Source: an uncultured Clostridia bacterium | GTDB lineage: Bacteria; Bacillota; Clostridia; Oscillospirales; Acutalibacteraceae | Length of the DNA stretch: 44,794 nt | Direction of reading: 5' to 3' | Assembly: GCA_946186245.1 (NCBI GenBank) | Contig: CAMHMN010000013.1 | Location: forward strand, 1-44,794 | In this document: positions 1 through 8,622 of the stretch, piece after piece | Layout: every line of letters begins with the position of its first letter | How positions within the stretch are numbered: the stretch's first letter is position 1 | Translations under genes and position numbers: made by a program | Notes under the pieces: model-generated | The model's database searches: none | What the model was told of the DNA's origin: nothing | The model's input: only the letters and a program-made list of their open reading frames with translations

Positions 1-130
1 TGACGCCGAATTCCTCATAGAGATTTACGTCGATCATGCCGGAAAGCATGGCGTTGTTGTAAAGCTCGTCAAAGAGATCGGTTTTGGTATGCTCAAAGTG
101 TACGACTTCTATTTTACTCAATTGTTTCAT
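1..130 (-). CDS. Partial protein of unknown function (N-terminal 43 residues)
   Basis: Reading starts at the ATG complementary to 128-130 and is open to the window edge, giving 43 residues that begin MKQLSKIEVVHFEHTKTDLF and carry on in an amphipathic, soluble style. A purine-rich site (CCGGGAG) lies directly upstream of the ATG. I do not recognise the family from this fragment. The gene is preceded by a consensus promoter and a terminator-like leader hairpin, so transcription attenuation is likely. The stop codon and most of the protein are outside the window. Confidence 0.6.
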   Translation of the reverse strand, partial: MKQLSKIEVVHFEHTKTDLFDELYNNAMLSGMIDVNLYEEFGV

Positions 131-169
131 CTCCCGGATGTTGGTTTTTGTGACGGAATATCCAAATGT

Positions 170-225
170 AAAAAAGAGCAAAGACGGGGCATTCTCTGGT
201 AAAGTAAATGTCCGCACCTTTGCTC
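170..225 (-). terminator. Leader hairpin with U-run (attenuator candidate)
   Basis: On the minus strand GAGCAAAG (218-225) pairs with CTTTGCTC (176-183). Inner pairings GCGG/CCGT and CATT/AATG extend the stem, and six T follow. It begins about 18 nt after the predicted start of transcription from the promoter at 251-279 and about 40 nt before the gene at 1-130. That position suits an attenuator or riboswitch expression platform. No known aptamer class was recognised. Confidence 0.6.
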
Positions 226-250
226 ACATACTCCGCTTTTATTATGGATA

Positions 251-279
251 ATGATAACCTATTTTTTCCGTTTTGTCAA
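251..279 (-). promoter_or_regulatory. Sigma-A promoter for the partial gene at 1-130
   Basis: Minus-strand -35 TTGACA (274-279), 17-bp spacer and -10 TATCAT (251-256). It reads into the leader hairpin at 170-225 and then the gene starting at 130. Confidence 0.75.
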
Positions 280-336
280 GCAGGAATAGCCGTGTGTAAT
301 CTAAAAGTTTTTGTTAATAATGTTGAACGAAGACGG

Positions 337-633
337 CTAAAGGCTGCAAATGATGTTTTCCAGCAGCTTTCTGCGACAGCCGCAGGACTGTCTGCGCGGC
401 GTGCAGTTGACCAGAATGCTGTCCTCCCCTATCACCTCTATGTCGCACCAGTCGATAATGCAGTCGTCCTCCCTGCCGAGCAGGCCGAAGAGCCGCGCCC
501 TGCCGTAAATGACAATTGCCACCAGCCGCGCGTCGCAGGTGTCCACTTCCACATCGCTGACGTAGCCCAGCCGCACGCCGTCCTTGATGTTGATGACCTC
601 TTTGTTTCTCAGATCCACGATCCGACAATTCAT
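337..633 (-). CDS. ymxH: YlmC/YmxH family sporulation protein
   Basis: This 98-residue protein belongs to the YlmC/YmxH family, which has a PRC-barrel-like fold and is common in endospore formers. Its exact biochemical role is unknown. The N-terminus MNCRIVDLRNKEVINIKDG, followed by the GYVSDVEVD stretch and the IYGRARLFGLLGRE segment, is typical. The tail is Cys/Arg-rich with RRQSCGCRRK. A very strong purine run (GGGGGGG) precedes the ATG. It appears to be monocistronic. Length and motif order fit the family, so I am confident of the family but not of a function. Confidence 0.88.
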   Translation of the reverse strand: MNCRIVDLRNKEVINIKDGVRLGYVSDVEVDTCDARLVAIVIYGRARLFGLLGREDDCIIDWCDIEVIGEDSILVNCTPRRQSCGCRRKLLENIICSL

Positions 634-769
634 AAATTTCCCCCCCCATAATGCGCCCGCGTTCTAAGAACCTGTGAGCGCTTTTTATTATTATATTGGG
701 CGATGGCAAAAAGATGATGAAAGAGAGCGTTTGTTATCTATATTTTAAAAGTTTTTTCATAATTAAGGT

Positions 770-798
770 TGATATTTGGGTGCCGCATACTTTATAAT
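770..798 (+). promoter_or_regulatory. Sigma-A promoter of the pepV-like operon
   Basis: TTGATA (770-775), 17-bp spacer and TATAAT (793-798), 35 bp upstream of the TTG start at 834. It probably drives the run of same-strand genes to 5997. Confidence 0.7.
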
Positions 799-833
799 AG
801 TATATAATATTCAATTCAATCGGAGATGGTTTT

Positions 834-2228
834 TTGTTTGAGCCTGTAATGATCCAATACAAGGACGAAATACTTGAAAATCTGGCAAAGCTGGTCGCCA
901 TTGAATCGGTTGCCGTTCCGGACTGCGATATCGAAGGGTACCCGTTCGGACACAAATCGGCCGAGGCACTGGAATTCATGACCCGGCTTGCCGAACGGCT
1001 GGGATTCTCCACCGAGAACTGCGACAATTTCGCCTGTCACGCCCAGTTGGGAGAAGGCGGCGACGAAGATTACGCCGCCGTGCTTTGCCATGTGGACGTG
1101 GTGCCGACCGGCGAAGGCTGGGACACCGATCCCCTTGTGCTGACCGAGAAGGACGGCACGCTCTACGGCAGAGGCGTGGCCGACGACAAGGGCGCCGCCA
1201 TGGTTTCTCTCTATTGCATGAAGGCGATGAAGGACAACGGCGTTCCCATGAAGCGACCCATCCGCTGCATTTTCGGCGGCGGCGAGGAAATCGGCATGGA
1301 CGACATGGGGCATTACTTCTCAAAGCACGCCCTGCCGGCCTTTGCCTTCACGCCCGACGCGGATTATCCCGCCTGCAACTGCGAAAAGGGCATCCTTCAT
1401 CTGAAATGCACCGGCAGGACCGATCCGGCGATTCTCTCCATAAAGGGAGGCGCTGCGGTCAACTGTGTGGCTGAATCCTGCACCGCCGTCATCGACTGCG
1501 AAGAAACCGTCGCCAATGCCATCCGCGCCTTCATCAACGCAGGCGACGCGGAATGTGCGGTTTCTCCCGCCGAAAAGGGATACGCGATCACGGTCAGGGG
1601 CGTCTCGGCTCATGCCATGTGTCCCGAAAAAGGGGTCAATGCCATCAATTACCTGCTGACCGCCGCCGAAAAAGCCGGCCTTCTGAAGGACGGCAGCGCG
1701 GAACGCTTCTTTGCTGACAAAATCTGCTGCGATCTCGACGGCAAGGAAATCGGCGCTGCCTGTGCCGACGAGCTTTCCGGCCCGATGACGCTCAACGTCG
1801 GACTGATTGAATCCGCCGCGGGAGAAACCTCCCTCAGCATCGACATCCGGTATCCTGCCACGCTCGACAGTCAGCCCATTATTTCCGCCATCACAGACCA
1901 GGCGGCAGAATCCGGCGTAAGGGTGGAAGTAACAGGCGACAATCCCCCTCTCTACATTCCCGCCGATCATCCGCTCATCAGGGCGCTGGGCGAATGCTAC
2001 ACCGAGATCACCGGGAAGCCGATGATTCCCGTGTCGATGGGGGGCGGAACCTACGCCCGCGCCCTTCACGGCCGAGGCGTCGCCTTCGGTCCGGTCTTCT
2101 CCGACGCAAAGCCCAGCAATCTCCACATGCAGAACGAAAATCTTTCGGCGGATGAATTCATGCGGCACGCCGAAATCTGCTACAAGGCAATGTGCCGTAT
2201 CGCCTCGCTGGACTGCGGAAATGAATAA
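834..2228 (+). CDS. M20 family dipeptidase (PepV/Sapep type)
   Basis: This is a zinc-dependent M20A metallopeptidase of 464 residues that would hydrolyse dipeptides in the cytoplasm. Visible metal-site motifs are CHVDVVP (His86, Asp88), GRGVADDKG (Asp117/118) and GGGEEIG (Glu151/152), followed by TPDADYP (Asp175). A lid/dimerisation insert lies in the middle and a late SNLHMQNE motif supplies the last histidine ligand. The start is a TTG at 834, with a GGAG site 8 nt upstream and the promoter at 770-798. It overlaps the next gene by 8 nt, suggesting translational coupling. The dipeptidase family is firm; substrate preference is inferred. Confidence 0.9.
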   Translation: MFEPVMIQYKDEILENLAKLVAIESVAVPDCDIEGYPFGHKSAEALEFMTRLAERLGFSTENCDNFACHAQLGEGGDEDYAAVLCHVDVVPTGEGWDTDPLVLTEKDGTLYGRGVADDKGAAMVSLYCMKAMKDNGVPMKRPIRCIFGGGEEIGMDDMGHYFSKHALPAFAFTPDADYPACNCEKGILHLKCTGRTDPAILSIKGGAAVNCVAESCTAVIDCEETVANAIRAFINAGDAECAVSPAEKGYAITVRGVSAHAMCPEKGVNAINYLLTAAEKAGLLKDGSAERFFADKICCDLDGKEIGAACADELSGPMTLNVGLIESAAGETSLSIDIRYPATLDSQPIISAITDQAAESGVRVEVTGDNPPLYIPADHPLIRALGECYTEITGKPMIPVSMGGGTYARALHGRGVAFGPVFSDAKPSNLHMQNENLSADEFMRHAEICYKAMCRIASLDCGNE

Positions 2229-2610
2229 ATTCACCTCTTCGCTGCGCCGGCTGGGAATCAGACGGGGCGACCTGATTCTCGCCGCCTCGCTGCTGGCATT
2301 CTGCTGCGCATTGGGCATCCTGTTTCTTATCAATCAGCCCAAGCCGGAATTTGTTTCGGTCAGACTGGACGGCATGGAAATCACCAGACTTCCGCTGCAC
2401 AGGGACTGCCGGTATTCCGTGGGCGGCAATACCATTGAGATTTCGGGGGGAAGCGTCCGGATGACCGACGCCGACTGCCCCGACAGGATTTGCGTAAAGA
2501 CCGGCTCCATCTCACGCAGCGGTCAGTCGATCGTCTGCGCGCCACACAAAATCGTGGTCACCATCGTCGGCGGGGACAAGAATCCCGGCTACGATGTTCT
2601 GACAAATTGA
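2221..2610 (+). CDS. NusG domain II-containing protein
   Basis: A 129-residue protein with one N-terminal membrane segment (about residues 18-38) followed by an extracytoplasmic NusG domain II fold. The hallmark Cys-containing motif DCPDRICVKTG and the following SGQSIVCAPHKIVV are present, as in small NusG_II proteins of Firmicutes. These often sit in electron-transport or thiamine-related loci, but here the domain is alone. The ATG at 2221 lies inside the end of the dipeptidase gene, so it is probably translationally coupled to it. No function can be assigned beyond the domain. Confidence 0.85.
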   Translation: MNKFTSSLRRLGIRRGDLILAASLLAFCCALGILFLINQPKPEFVSVRLDGMEITRLPLHRDCRYSVGGNTIEISGGSVRMTDADCPDRICVKTGSISRSGQSIVCAPHKIVVTIVGGDKNPGYDVLTN

Positions 2611-2635
2611 TTCTTAAAAAAAGGAAGTTGATCAA

Positions 2636-2968
2636 ATGAACAACGATGCAAAAACCTTCAGCTACATGGCATACATCGGCCCGCTGTTCCTCGTCGGGCT
2701 TTTCAGCGACATCCGCAACGATCCCACCCTGCGGTTCCATCTGAACCAGGGATTCGTTCTCTTTCTGTGCGAACTTGTGGGGCTGGTGCTTCATTCCATC
2801 GTCAATGCCGTTCTCGGCGGAATCATTCTGCTCAACCTCATCCCCGCGCTGCTGTTCTTCTTTGTGGGGCTTGGATCGCTGGTGCTTTCCCTGATCGGCA
2901 TCTTCAATGTCGCCTCCAACAAGCTCAATCCCCTGCCCTTTATCGGCGTCATCAATCTTCTCAGATAA
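2636..2968 (+). CDS. Small membrane protein, DUF4870-like
   Basis: A 110-residue protein with about three hydrophobic segments (residues 10-25, 40-65 and 68-95). The pattern (an early YIGPLF motif, then LRFHLNQG before a long hydrophobic stretch) resembles the DUF4870/Tic20-like family of small membrane proteins with no established role. A clear site (AAAGGAAG) precedes the ATG. It sits in the forward operon between the NusG_II protein and a solute-binding lipoprotein. The family call is from pattern only. Confidence 0.75.
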   Translation: MNNDAKTFSYMAYIGPLFLVGLFSDIRNDPTLRFHLNQGFVLFLCELVGLVLHSIVNAVLGGIILLNLIPALLFFFVGLGSLVLSLIGIFNVASNKLNPLPFIGVINLLR

Positions 2969-2976
2969 CCGGAGTG

Positions 2977-4539
2977 ATGAATTTGTCTGTCAGAAAAAAC
3001 GGACTGATCTCATTGACGCTTGTGCTTTCGCTGCTTTTCGGCTGTCTGGGCTGTCTGAACGGCTGCGGGAAGCAGGAAAAAAAGCATTTTGTGCTGCGTT
3101 CTTTCAGCACCCTCGGTTCTGAGGATGACGCGGCGGCTTATTCGGCCGTGATTGCCGAATATTCCAAATCGCACAGGAACGTCACCATCAACGATACATC
3201 CACCACCAAGGCGGGAAGCTATAAACTCGAGCTTTCATTGGCCTCCACCTACAGGGGAGCCGCGACGCCCGATGTGATTTATTATTCCGCCATCGACGAT
3301 ATGAGCGAGCTGCGCGATTACTTTATGACGGTGGATGAAATCCGCAAGGATTATCCGAAATTCGCCTCCAACATCTCCGACGCCGCCCTCAACAGCGTTG
3401 CCGCCTCTGACGGAAGCCGATATTGCATTCCCGTCCGCGGTGAATGGAGGGGCATCGTCATCAACGCGGCACTCTTCCGCCGCAGCGCATTGAAGATTCC
3501 GGAAAAATGGGAGGATATCATCCGCGCTGCACGGCACTTTGAAAACAACAAGAAGGTGTCGTTATTTGCCAACAACCTCAGCGAAAGCAGTTCGCTCATC
3601 GAATATATGGTGCGCAGTCTGGGGGGGCTGAAATCCATCCGTTCCGCCATCAACGGCAATCCCGACGAAAACTGGGGCACCGTGCTGGACGCCGTTCAGG
3701 CGCTCGACGAGCTGGGAGCCTTCCCCAAAATGCCGAAAGGCTCTTTCGACAACATGGTTTCCCCGGGGGATTTAAAGCACACCGCCAACAAGAAGCAGTC
3801 GTCCGCGGTGGAGCTTTTCAACAGTGAAAAGGCCGCCATTCTGCTCCTTGACAACACCGTCTGCGGTGAAATCGACACCGACATCGACAGCAATTATATC
3901 GCTCTGCCGCAGGTCGGCAGCTACACCGAAACCGAGCAGGAATTCACCACTTCCGAATCCAACACCTATCCGACGCACGCGCTGTCGGGACCGGTTTATC
4001 CGCCCATCACGGCCAACACACTTCCCACGGATCCACCCACCACCACTACCACGGTCAGACATTCCCCTGACCCGGCCAACACAACCAGAGCCACCGACAG
4101 CGGTTCCGATCAGGAAACGGTTTCCAGTGACAACGGACTTTACGTCAATTTCGACGAGGGATTCTATATCACCAAAAAGGCCTATTACGACAGGGGCAAG
4201 CGGGATGATGTGATCGCGTTTGTCGAGTGTTTCCTCAAAGAGGAAAACGCCACCCGTCTCTGCTGCCATTTCCAGGCGCCTTCCCTCCGCACCGTTTCGG
4301 ACAAGGTACGGGACAGGCTGACCGGCAAATCGAATATCTACAACGGCGTCATCAAATCCGTCGAAAAAGCCGATTCATTTGTGGTTACCACCCAGACACA
4401 GGAAAACGTCTTCTTCTGGAAGCACTGCGCCCTGGCGGTTTCCTGCCTGTCCAAGGGAATTCTCACCAAAAACGAAACGCTCCGCATGATCGCCGATACC
4501 CAGACCACCGTGAACGATATTTACAGCAAACGCCGATGA
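2977..4539 (+). CDS. Solute-binding-protein-like lipoprotein with Pro/Thr-rich insert
   Basis: About 520 residues, with a lipoprotein signal peptide (hydrophobic stretch, then LNGCGKQ with the lipidated Cys near residue 28). The body resembles family-1 extracellular solute-binding proteins: VIAEYSKSHRNVTI near the N-terminus, then an ATPDVIYYS motif and an IPEKWEDIIRAA segment. A Pro/Thr/Ser-rich stretch (around 3940-4120) interrupts the C-terminal half, which is unusual for this fold. No permease or ATPase genes are adjacent, so it may be a sensory or structural relative. Start: ATG 2977 is used, but the GGAG at 2971-2974 is better spaced for the in-frame TTG at 2983. Confidence 0.72.
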   Translation: MNLSVRKNGLISLTLVLSLLFGCLGCLNGCGKQEKKHFVLRSFSTLGSEDDAAAYSAVIAEYSKSHRNVTINDTSTTKAGSYKLELSLASTYRGAATPDVIYYSAIDDMSELRDYFMTVDEIRKDYPKFASNISDAALNSVAASDGSRYCIPVRGEWRGIVINAALFRRSALKIPEKWEDIIRAARHFENNKKVSLFANNLSESSSLIEYMVRSLGGLKSIRSAINGNPDENWGTVLDAVQALDELGAFPKMPKGSFDNMVSPGDLKHTANKKQSSAVELFNSEKAAILLLDNTVCGEIDTDIDSNYIALPQVGSYTETEQEFTTSESNTYPTHALSGPVYPPITANTLPTDPPTTTTTVRHSPDPANTTRATDSGSDQETVSSDNGLYVNFDEGFYITKKAYYDRGKRDDVIAFVECFLKEENATRLCCHFQAPSLRTVSDKVRDRLTGKSNIYNGVIKSVEKADSFVVTTQTQENVFFWKHCALAVSCLSKGILTKNETLRMIADTQTTVNDIYSKRR

Positions 4540-4563
4540 ATCCCCTGAAAGGACATTTTTCAT

Positions 4564-5997
4564 ATGCATAACAGAAAAAATGCCGCCGTCACCAGAATCG
4601 CCATGACGGTGGCAGTCGTCGCCTGTACCGCTGTGTTGATTTTCTCCGCGTTAGCCGCCTCTGTCATGTACATTCCCAGCAAGGATCAGTTTACTTCCGC
4701 CCTGGGGGAGAATCTCTCGGCGCTATGCCGAAACGGAGGCTATTCGCTCAGCGAAACGCAGCTTGATCTGATTAAAAACGCCGATGTTCTCAACATCCGC
4801 TATGAAAATGACGATGACGGGAATCGGGTGTTTTCCGCCAGATTGAGGCTGTATGTCCCGCAGGCAAACGCGGGCGCCTATTCCGACGACCCCGCTTCCT
4901 ATCTCACCCGGACCCGAGATCTACTCTGTCAGGGCTCGGATACGGAGGAAGTGGAAATTATCGGCTTGTGCAGCGACAACCTGCCTGTCGTCGATATGCA
5001 GACGCTGGACAGCATCGCCGACGCTGCCCGGAGCGTCTGGAAAAGGGAAACGCTCAGCACCAGCAAGAGCTTCGAATACGCGGTGACCGACCTGCTTATT
5101 CCCGAGCCGTATGCCGGAAGGCAATATGCCGAGGGTGAATCCTTTCAGCCGCAATATGCGCAATGGCTGAGCCGCTGCGCTGCGCAGTTCGCTTCGGAAG
5201 GGATGACTGTGACCGTCAACGGCGCGCCGTCCGGCGACCCGGAAGACATCCGTCAGGCGATGGCAAATGCCGTCACGCCCTATCTCTGTTCCGTCCGGAA
5301 TATCACCCTTGCTACCAGCCCGGACAAAAACGGCGTCCTCACGCTGTCTTTTGATTCGCTGGACATCCTCAACACCATCTATTCGGCCAAGAAGCCTTCC
5401 TTCTCCGCGCTGAATAAGCTCGCGGGCGTTTATTCGGAGGAACGGGTGTGGAAAGTCAGCATCGACGTCGACCTTTCCGCCCTGCTTTCAGACCGGGAAC
5501 AAATGAGTCTTCCTTTTTTCAATATCATACGGGCCATTACGAGGTACGGCTCCACGATCGGCTCTTCAACGGTAAAAATCAAAACGCCGGAGAAATCTCA
5601 GGTCATCGCGGGACAGTCGGACGGGCAATGGCCTGTTGAATTCAGGCGGGAAAAGGGAGACGGCGACGTCATCGTCAATGTCATCAGGATCGACGGCAAC
5701 GGGGAGGAATCTTCCGTCGTAAAGCTCTTCCTCACCGACGGAGGAAAAATCACCGTCTGTCTGGGCAAGGGCAGATACCGCCTGAATCTGGCTGTCGGCG
5801 GCACCTTCTACGGCAGCGTGGAATTATTCGGGGCAAACGGAATCTATCTGCGCGACCAAGACAACCTCTTTGATGTGCCGTCCAATGAAGCCAAGTCGAT
5901 CACCGTTGCCAGGCATCCGGGCGAAAGCCTCCGCTTTTCCGACTACCTGATCGGGCAGTACACCGACCCTTCGCTCATCGACAAAAGCCTGTTCTGA
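4564..5997 (+). CDS. Membrane-anchored extracytoplasmic protein, unknown function
   Basis: A 477-residue protein with a positively charged N-terminus and one hydrophobic segment (about residues 11-34), followed by a long extracytoplasmic region. No lipobox is evident, so it is probably a signal-anchor or secreted protein. The region is rich in beta-prone segments and contains no motif I recognise. It starts 24 bp after the lipoprotein gene and is the last gene of the forward operon, before the two-way terminator at 6028-6072. The two may cooperate at the cell surface, which is inference from position. Confidence 0.65.
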   Translation: MHNRKNAAVTRIAMTVAVVACTAVLIFSALAASVMYIPSKDQFTSALGENLSALCRNGGYSLSETQLDLIKNADVLNIRYENDDDGNRVFSARLRLYVPQANAGAYSDDPASYLTRTRDLLCQGSDTEEVEIIGLCSDNLPVVDMQTLDSIADAARSVWKRETLSTSKSFEYAVTDLLIPEPYAGRQYAEGESFQPQYAQWLSRCAAQFASEGMTVTVNGAPSGDPEDIRQAMANAVTPYLCSVRNITLATSPDKNGVLTLSFDSLDILNTIYSAKKPSFSALNKLAGVYSEERVWKVSIDVDLSALLSDREQMSLPFFNIIRAITRYGSTIGSSTVKIKTPEKSQVIAGQSDGQWPVEFRREKGDGDVIVNVIRIDGNGEESSVVKLFLTDGGKITVCLGKGRYRLNLAVGGTFYGSVELFGANGIYLRDQDNLFDVPSNEAKSITVARHPGESLRFSDYLIGQYTDPSLIDKSLF

Positions 5998-6027
5998 ACG
6001 ATGATTCAATACGTTTTGAAAGTAAAA

Positions 6028-6072
6028 AAAGTGTGGACCGTTGCAGCGACGACTGCGTCAGTCCACACTTTA
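6028..6072. terminator. Bidirectional intrinsic terminator
   Basis: AAAGTGTGGAC (6028-6038) pairs with GTCCACACTTT (6061-6071). T-rich tails occur on both strands, so it can end both the forward operon (to 5997) and the reverse cdaA-cdaR operon. Confidence 0.85.
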
Positions 6073-6137
6073 TTTGTTTTCCGGAGCATTGAAGACGATC
6101 TTGCTTTCACCCGACCGCACTTCAGAAGGAAGGCAGG

Positions 6138-7496
6138 TTATCCGATATTGACGTCCACCTGATAACTGCCGATTGCCCAGCAGTTGGAACGGTTTTTGAC
6201 CGAAATCTGCGCGTTGACAGTGCATTTGCCTGTGACGGTTTCCATATCCTTCATATCGGCTTCCACGACAATGTCCTTCGCGGCGAGCTTTTCCACCACA
6301 TAGGCCGGGCCGATAATGCGGATATTGTCAATGGATTTGGTCTTGAAGGAGACCTTGCGGGTACCGGTATAATTGATGATGTCAAATTTGGAATGGGCGG
6401 AAGTGACGTCGAAGGATTCCACCTTGTACTTCGACAGGTCAATGTCCACCTTGATTTGCTCCACCTTGTCGGATGTTTCAAGGCCGGTGCTGAGAGAAAG
6501 CGGGAAATGATAGGTGTTCGTCCCCTTGCGCAGCTTTGACAGGTCGATTTCGCCGGCGGTGTAGGTTTCCTTGAGATTGTTGATCGCGTCAGGAGAACCC
6601 GTGACGGTGAGCGTACTGGGAGAAATGGCAATGGGCAGCTTCTTGGTGTCAAAGTTGGAAGGCGCGTTCTTGAAGGACACTCCTACTTTGAATTCCTTGG
6701 AGGTGCGTATCGGAATGGTCACCGAAACCGATTCCGTGATATCCGTGGTCACGGTAAGATGATTGAGGTTGAGCTGATCCCCGTTGGCGTTCAGAAAGAC
6801 GATTTTCCCGTCGAAGGTCTCGCCGTCGGTCAGCTCTTTGTTGATATCCGCGCTGACAACGACCGTTTCGATCTGGTTCACTTCCGTTTCGGGACCTTTG
6901 ACGTCCACCACCGAAACATTGGTGTAGGGCGTTCCCATCGTGAGGTTGGAATCGGCGGGAATGGTCGCGCCGATGGCTTTCACATTGGAAACGGAAAACT
7001 GCTTCTCCACAAACCGGTCGAACTTCACATAAATCTGCTGTGAATTCTGCTCGATCTTTACATCCAGCAAAGGATTCTTGCAGGTGACCAGCAGGGTGAA
7101 GTCATAGGAACCGGGCTTTGAAATGCTCTTGTTGGCGGAAGCCACCGCCGAAAAATCATTCGCGGAAAGCTGCGACAGCAGATACTTTCGCCCGCTGACT
7201 TTCACGTCCAGTTCCAGCCTTTTAAGCGATTCCGGGCTGATGATTTCCACAAAATCCAGCCCGAAGTTTTCCTTGATGGTATCGACGTTGATGGTGATGG
7301 GAACGGACGAAACGGTTCTGGTTTCCACCGGGCTGATGTTTGTCGCCAGCGTCGCCCACAGCATCACGGAACATATGACCGAAAGGGTGATCAGGAATTT
7401 TTTGTTGTAAAACCACGGGCGATTGATAAATCCCCGAATTCTTCTGTATACAGCGGTGAGCATCTTTTTCCCTCCGCTTTGATTTTTGTTTCCCAT
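6138..7496 (-). CDS. cdaR: YbbR-domain protein CdaR, regulator of CdaA
   Basis: This 452-residue protein has an N-terminal transmembrane segment (about residues 33-52) and an extracytoplasmic part made of repeated YbbR domains. Typical repeats are seen as PVETRTVSSVPITI, the KFDRFVEKQFSV segment and the later DLSKLRKGTNTYHFPL segment. CdaR interacts with and modulates the membrane diadenylate cyclase CdaA. It lies 42 bp downstream of cdaA in the same direction, the standard order. The third usual member, glmM, is not in this window. The start ATG at 7496 has an AAAGGAA site upstream. Confidence 0.93.
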   Translation of the reverse strand: MGNKNQSGGKKMLTAVYRRIRGFINRPWFYNKKFLITLSVICSVMLWATLATNISPVETRTVSSVPITINVDTIKENFGLDFVEIISPESLKRLELDVKVSGRKYLLSQLSANDFSAVASANKSISKPGSYDFTLLVTCKNPLLDVKIEQNSQQIYVKFDRFVEKQFSVSNVKAIGATIPADSNLTMGTPYTNVSVVDVKGPETEVNQIETVVVSADINKELTDGETFDGKIVFLNANGDQLNLNHLTVTTDITESVSVTIPIRTSKEFKVGVSFKNAPSNFDTKKLPIAISPSTLTVTGSPDAINNLKETYTAGEIDLSKLRKGTNTYHFPLSLSTGLETSDKVEQIKVDIDLSKYKVESFDVTSAHSKFDIINYTGTRKVSFKTKSIDNIRIIGPAYVVEKLAAKDIVVEADMKDMETVTGKCTVNAQISVKNRSNCWAIGSYQVDVNIG

Positions 7497-7538
7497 TGAC
7501 GATCATTCCTTTGCGAAATCGGGAAGTGGTAATTCGTA

Positions 7539-8444
7539 CTATTTCTTGCCGGCATTGCGGGAGCGATCTTCCGAAGTCATTCTCCGCAGCCTGCTTTTCA
7601 CTTTGGTGAAAATGGGAATGCCGTTGGCGGTCTCCTCGTTGAGTCTGCTGGGAAGAAGCACCTGCATCAGCTCGGAAGTGAATTCCGTCACGGTGTCAAA
7701 CCTGCGCAGCTTGCCCGCGACGGCAATGGAAAGCTGCCCTGTTTCCTCGGAAAGCACCACCACCACCGCGTCGGAGTTTTCGCTCATTCCGATGGCGGCA
7801 CGGTGACGGGTCCCCAATTCCATGGCAATGTTCGTGCTTTTGGTCAGCGGAAGAATACATCCCGCCGAATGCACGCGGCCGTCACGGATAATCACCGCCC
7901 CGTCGTGGAGAGGCGCCTTGTTGAAGAAGATATTCGAAATCACACCGGCATTGGGCAGCGCGTCCACCTGCGTGCCGGTGGCAGCGATGTCGTTGAGCAC
8001 ATTCTCCTGCTCAAAGACCACAAGCGCACCCATCTTCTGCTTCTGCAGCGTGCGGAAGGCTTCGCCGACGCCGTTGATGGCATTCAGCTGGGCCTCGTGA
8101 GGGTCATCCTCATCGTCAAAAAGGCTTCCCACCGAAAACTTGCTGCGTCCCATATGCTCCAGAAAGCTGCGGAGTTCGGGCTGGAATACGATAATGACAG
8201 CGAGAATTCCGTTATTCACGATGATATCAATAATGTAAAGCAGCGTATTGAGTTGGAGCCACGTGGCCAGAAGGTAGGCGAAGAAAATCACCAAAATGCC
8301 CTTCAGCAATTGCTGAATGCGCGTATCGCGTATAAAAACGATGAGATAATAGATCAGGAATGAAACGATTATGATATCCAGCAGGTCGTATACGGAAAAA
8401 TATGTAATCAGTCGGTTTAGTATCTCAAAGAAATCATTAAGCAT
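7539..8444 (-). CDS. cdaA: Diadenylate cyclase CdaA (c-di-AMP synthesis)
   Basis: CdaA makes cyclic di-AMP from two ATP at the membrane, controlling potassium and osmolyte balance and wall homeostasis. The protein has 301 residues: three N-terminal membrane segments (about 10-38, 45-62 and 68-88), then a DAC domain. Catalytic motifs are intact: LHDGAVII (Asp181-Gly-Ala) and GTRHRAAIG (Arg213-His-Arg). The C-terminus ends in a basic tail. cdaR follows directly. The ribosome binding site is weak (GGTGAT). Confidence 0.95.
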   Translation of the reverse strand: MLNDFFEILNRLITYFSVYDLLDIIIVSFLIYYLIVFIRDTRIQQLLKGILVIFFAYLLATWLQLNTLLYIIDIIVNNGILAVIIVFQPELRSFLEHMGRSKFSVGSLFDDEDDPHEAQLNAINGVGEAFRTLQKQKMGALVVFEQENVLNDIAATGTQVDALPNAGVISNIFFNKAPLHDGAVIIRDGRVHSAGCILPLTKSTNIAMELGTRHRAAIGMSENSDAVVVVLSEETGQLSIAVAGKLRRFDTVTEFTSELMQVLLPSRLNEETANGIPIFTKVKSRLRRMTSEDRSRNAGKK

Positions 8445-8494
8445 GAATCATCACCGCTCTGGCAGTCTGTTTGTTTTCAAAAAATCCTCTTTTT

Positions 8495-8524
8495 ATTTTA
8501 TCACACGACCATAATATATTTCAA
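8495..8524 (-). promoter_or_regulatory. Possible promoter of cdaA-cdaR
   Basis: Minus strand TTGAAA (8519-8524), 18-bp spacer and TAAAAT (8495-8500), about 50 bp upstream of cdaA. Other A/T-rich boxes overlap, so the exact element is uncertain. Confidence 0.4.
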
Positions 8525-8553
8525 GCGGTTTTTACAATTTTCAGATAAAAAAC

Positions 8554-8597
8554 AAAAAAAATCCGCCCTGCTCCGTTCTGATAGGAGCCGGACGGAT
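8554..8597 (-). terminator. Intrinsic terminator of the DUF5684-type gene
   Basis: ATCCGTCCGGCTCC pairs with GGAGCAGGGCGGAT across an 8-9 nt loop, followed by eight T on the minus strand, 26 bp after the stop at 8623. Confidence 0.85.
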
Positions 8598-8622
8598 TCA
8601 AATGACTGACTGGTTGGCCCGA

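Noticed and set aside
6001..6137. Possible small gene between the convergent operons
   Set aside because: The stretch is taken up by the two-way terminator and no start site or frame is convincing.
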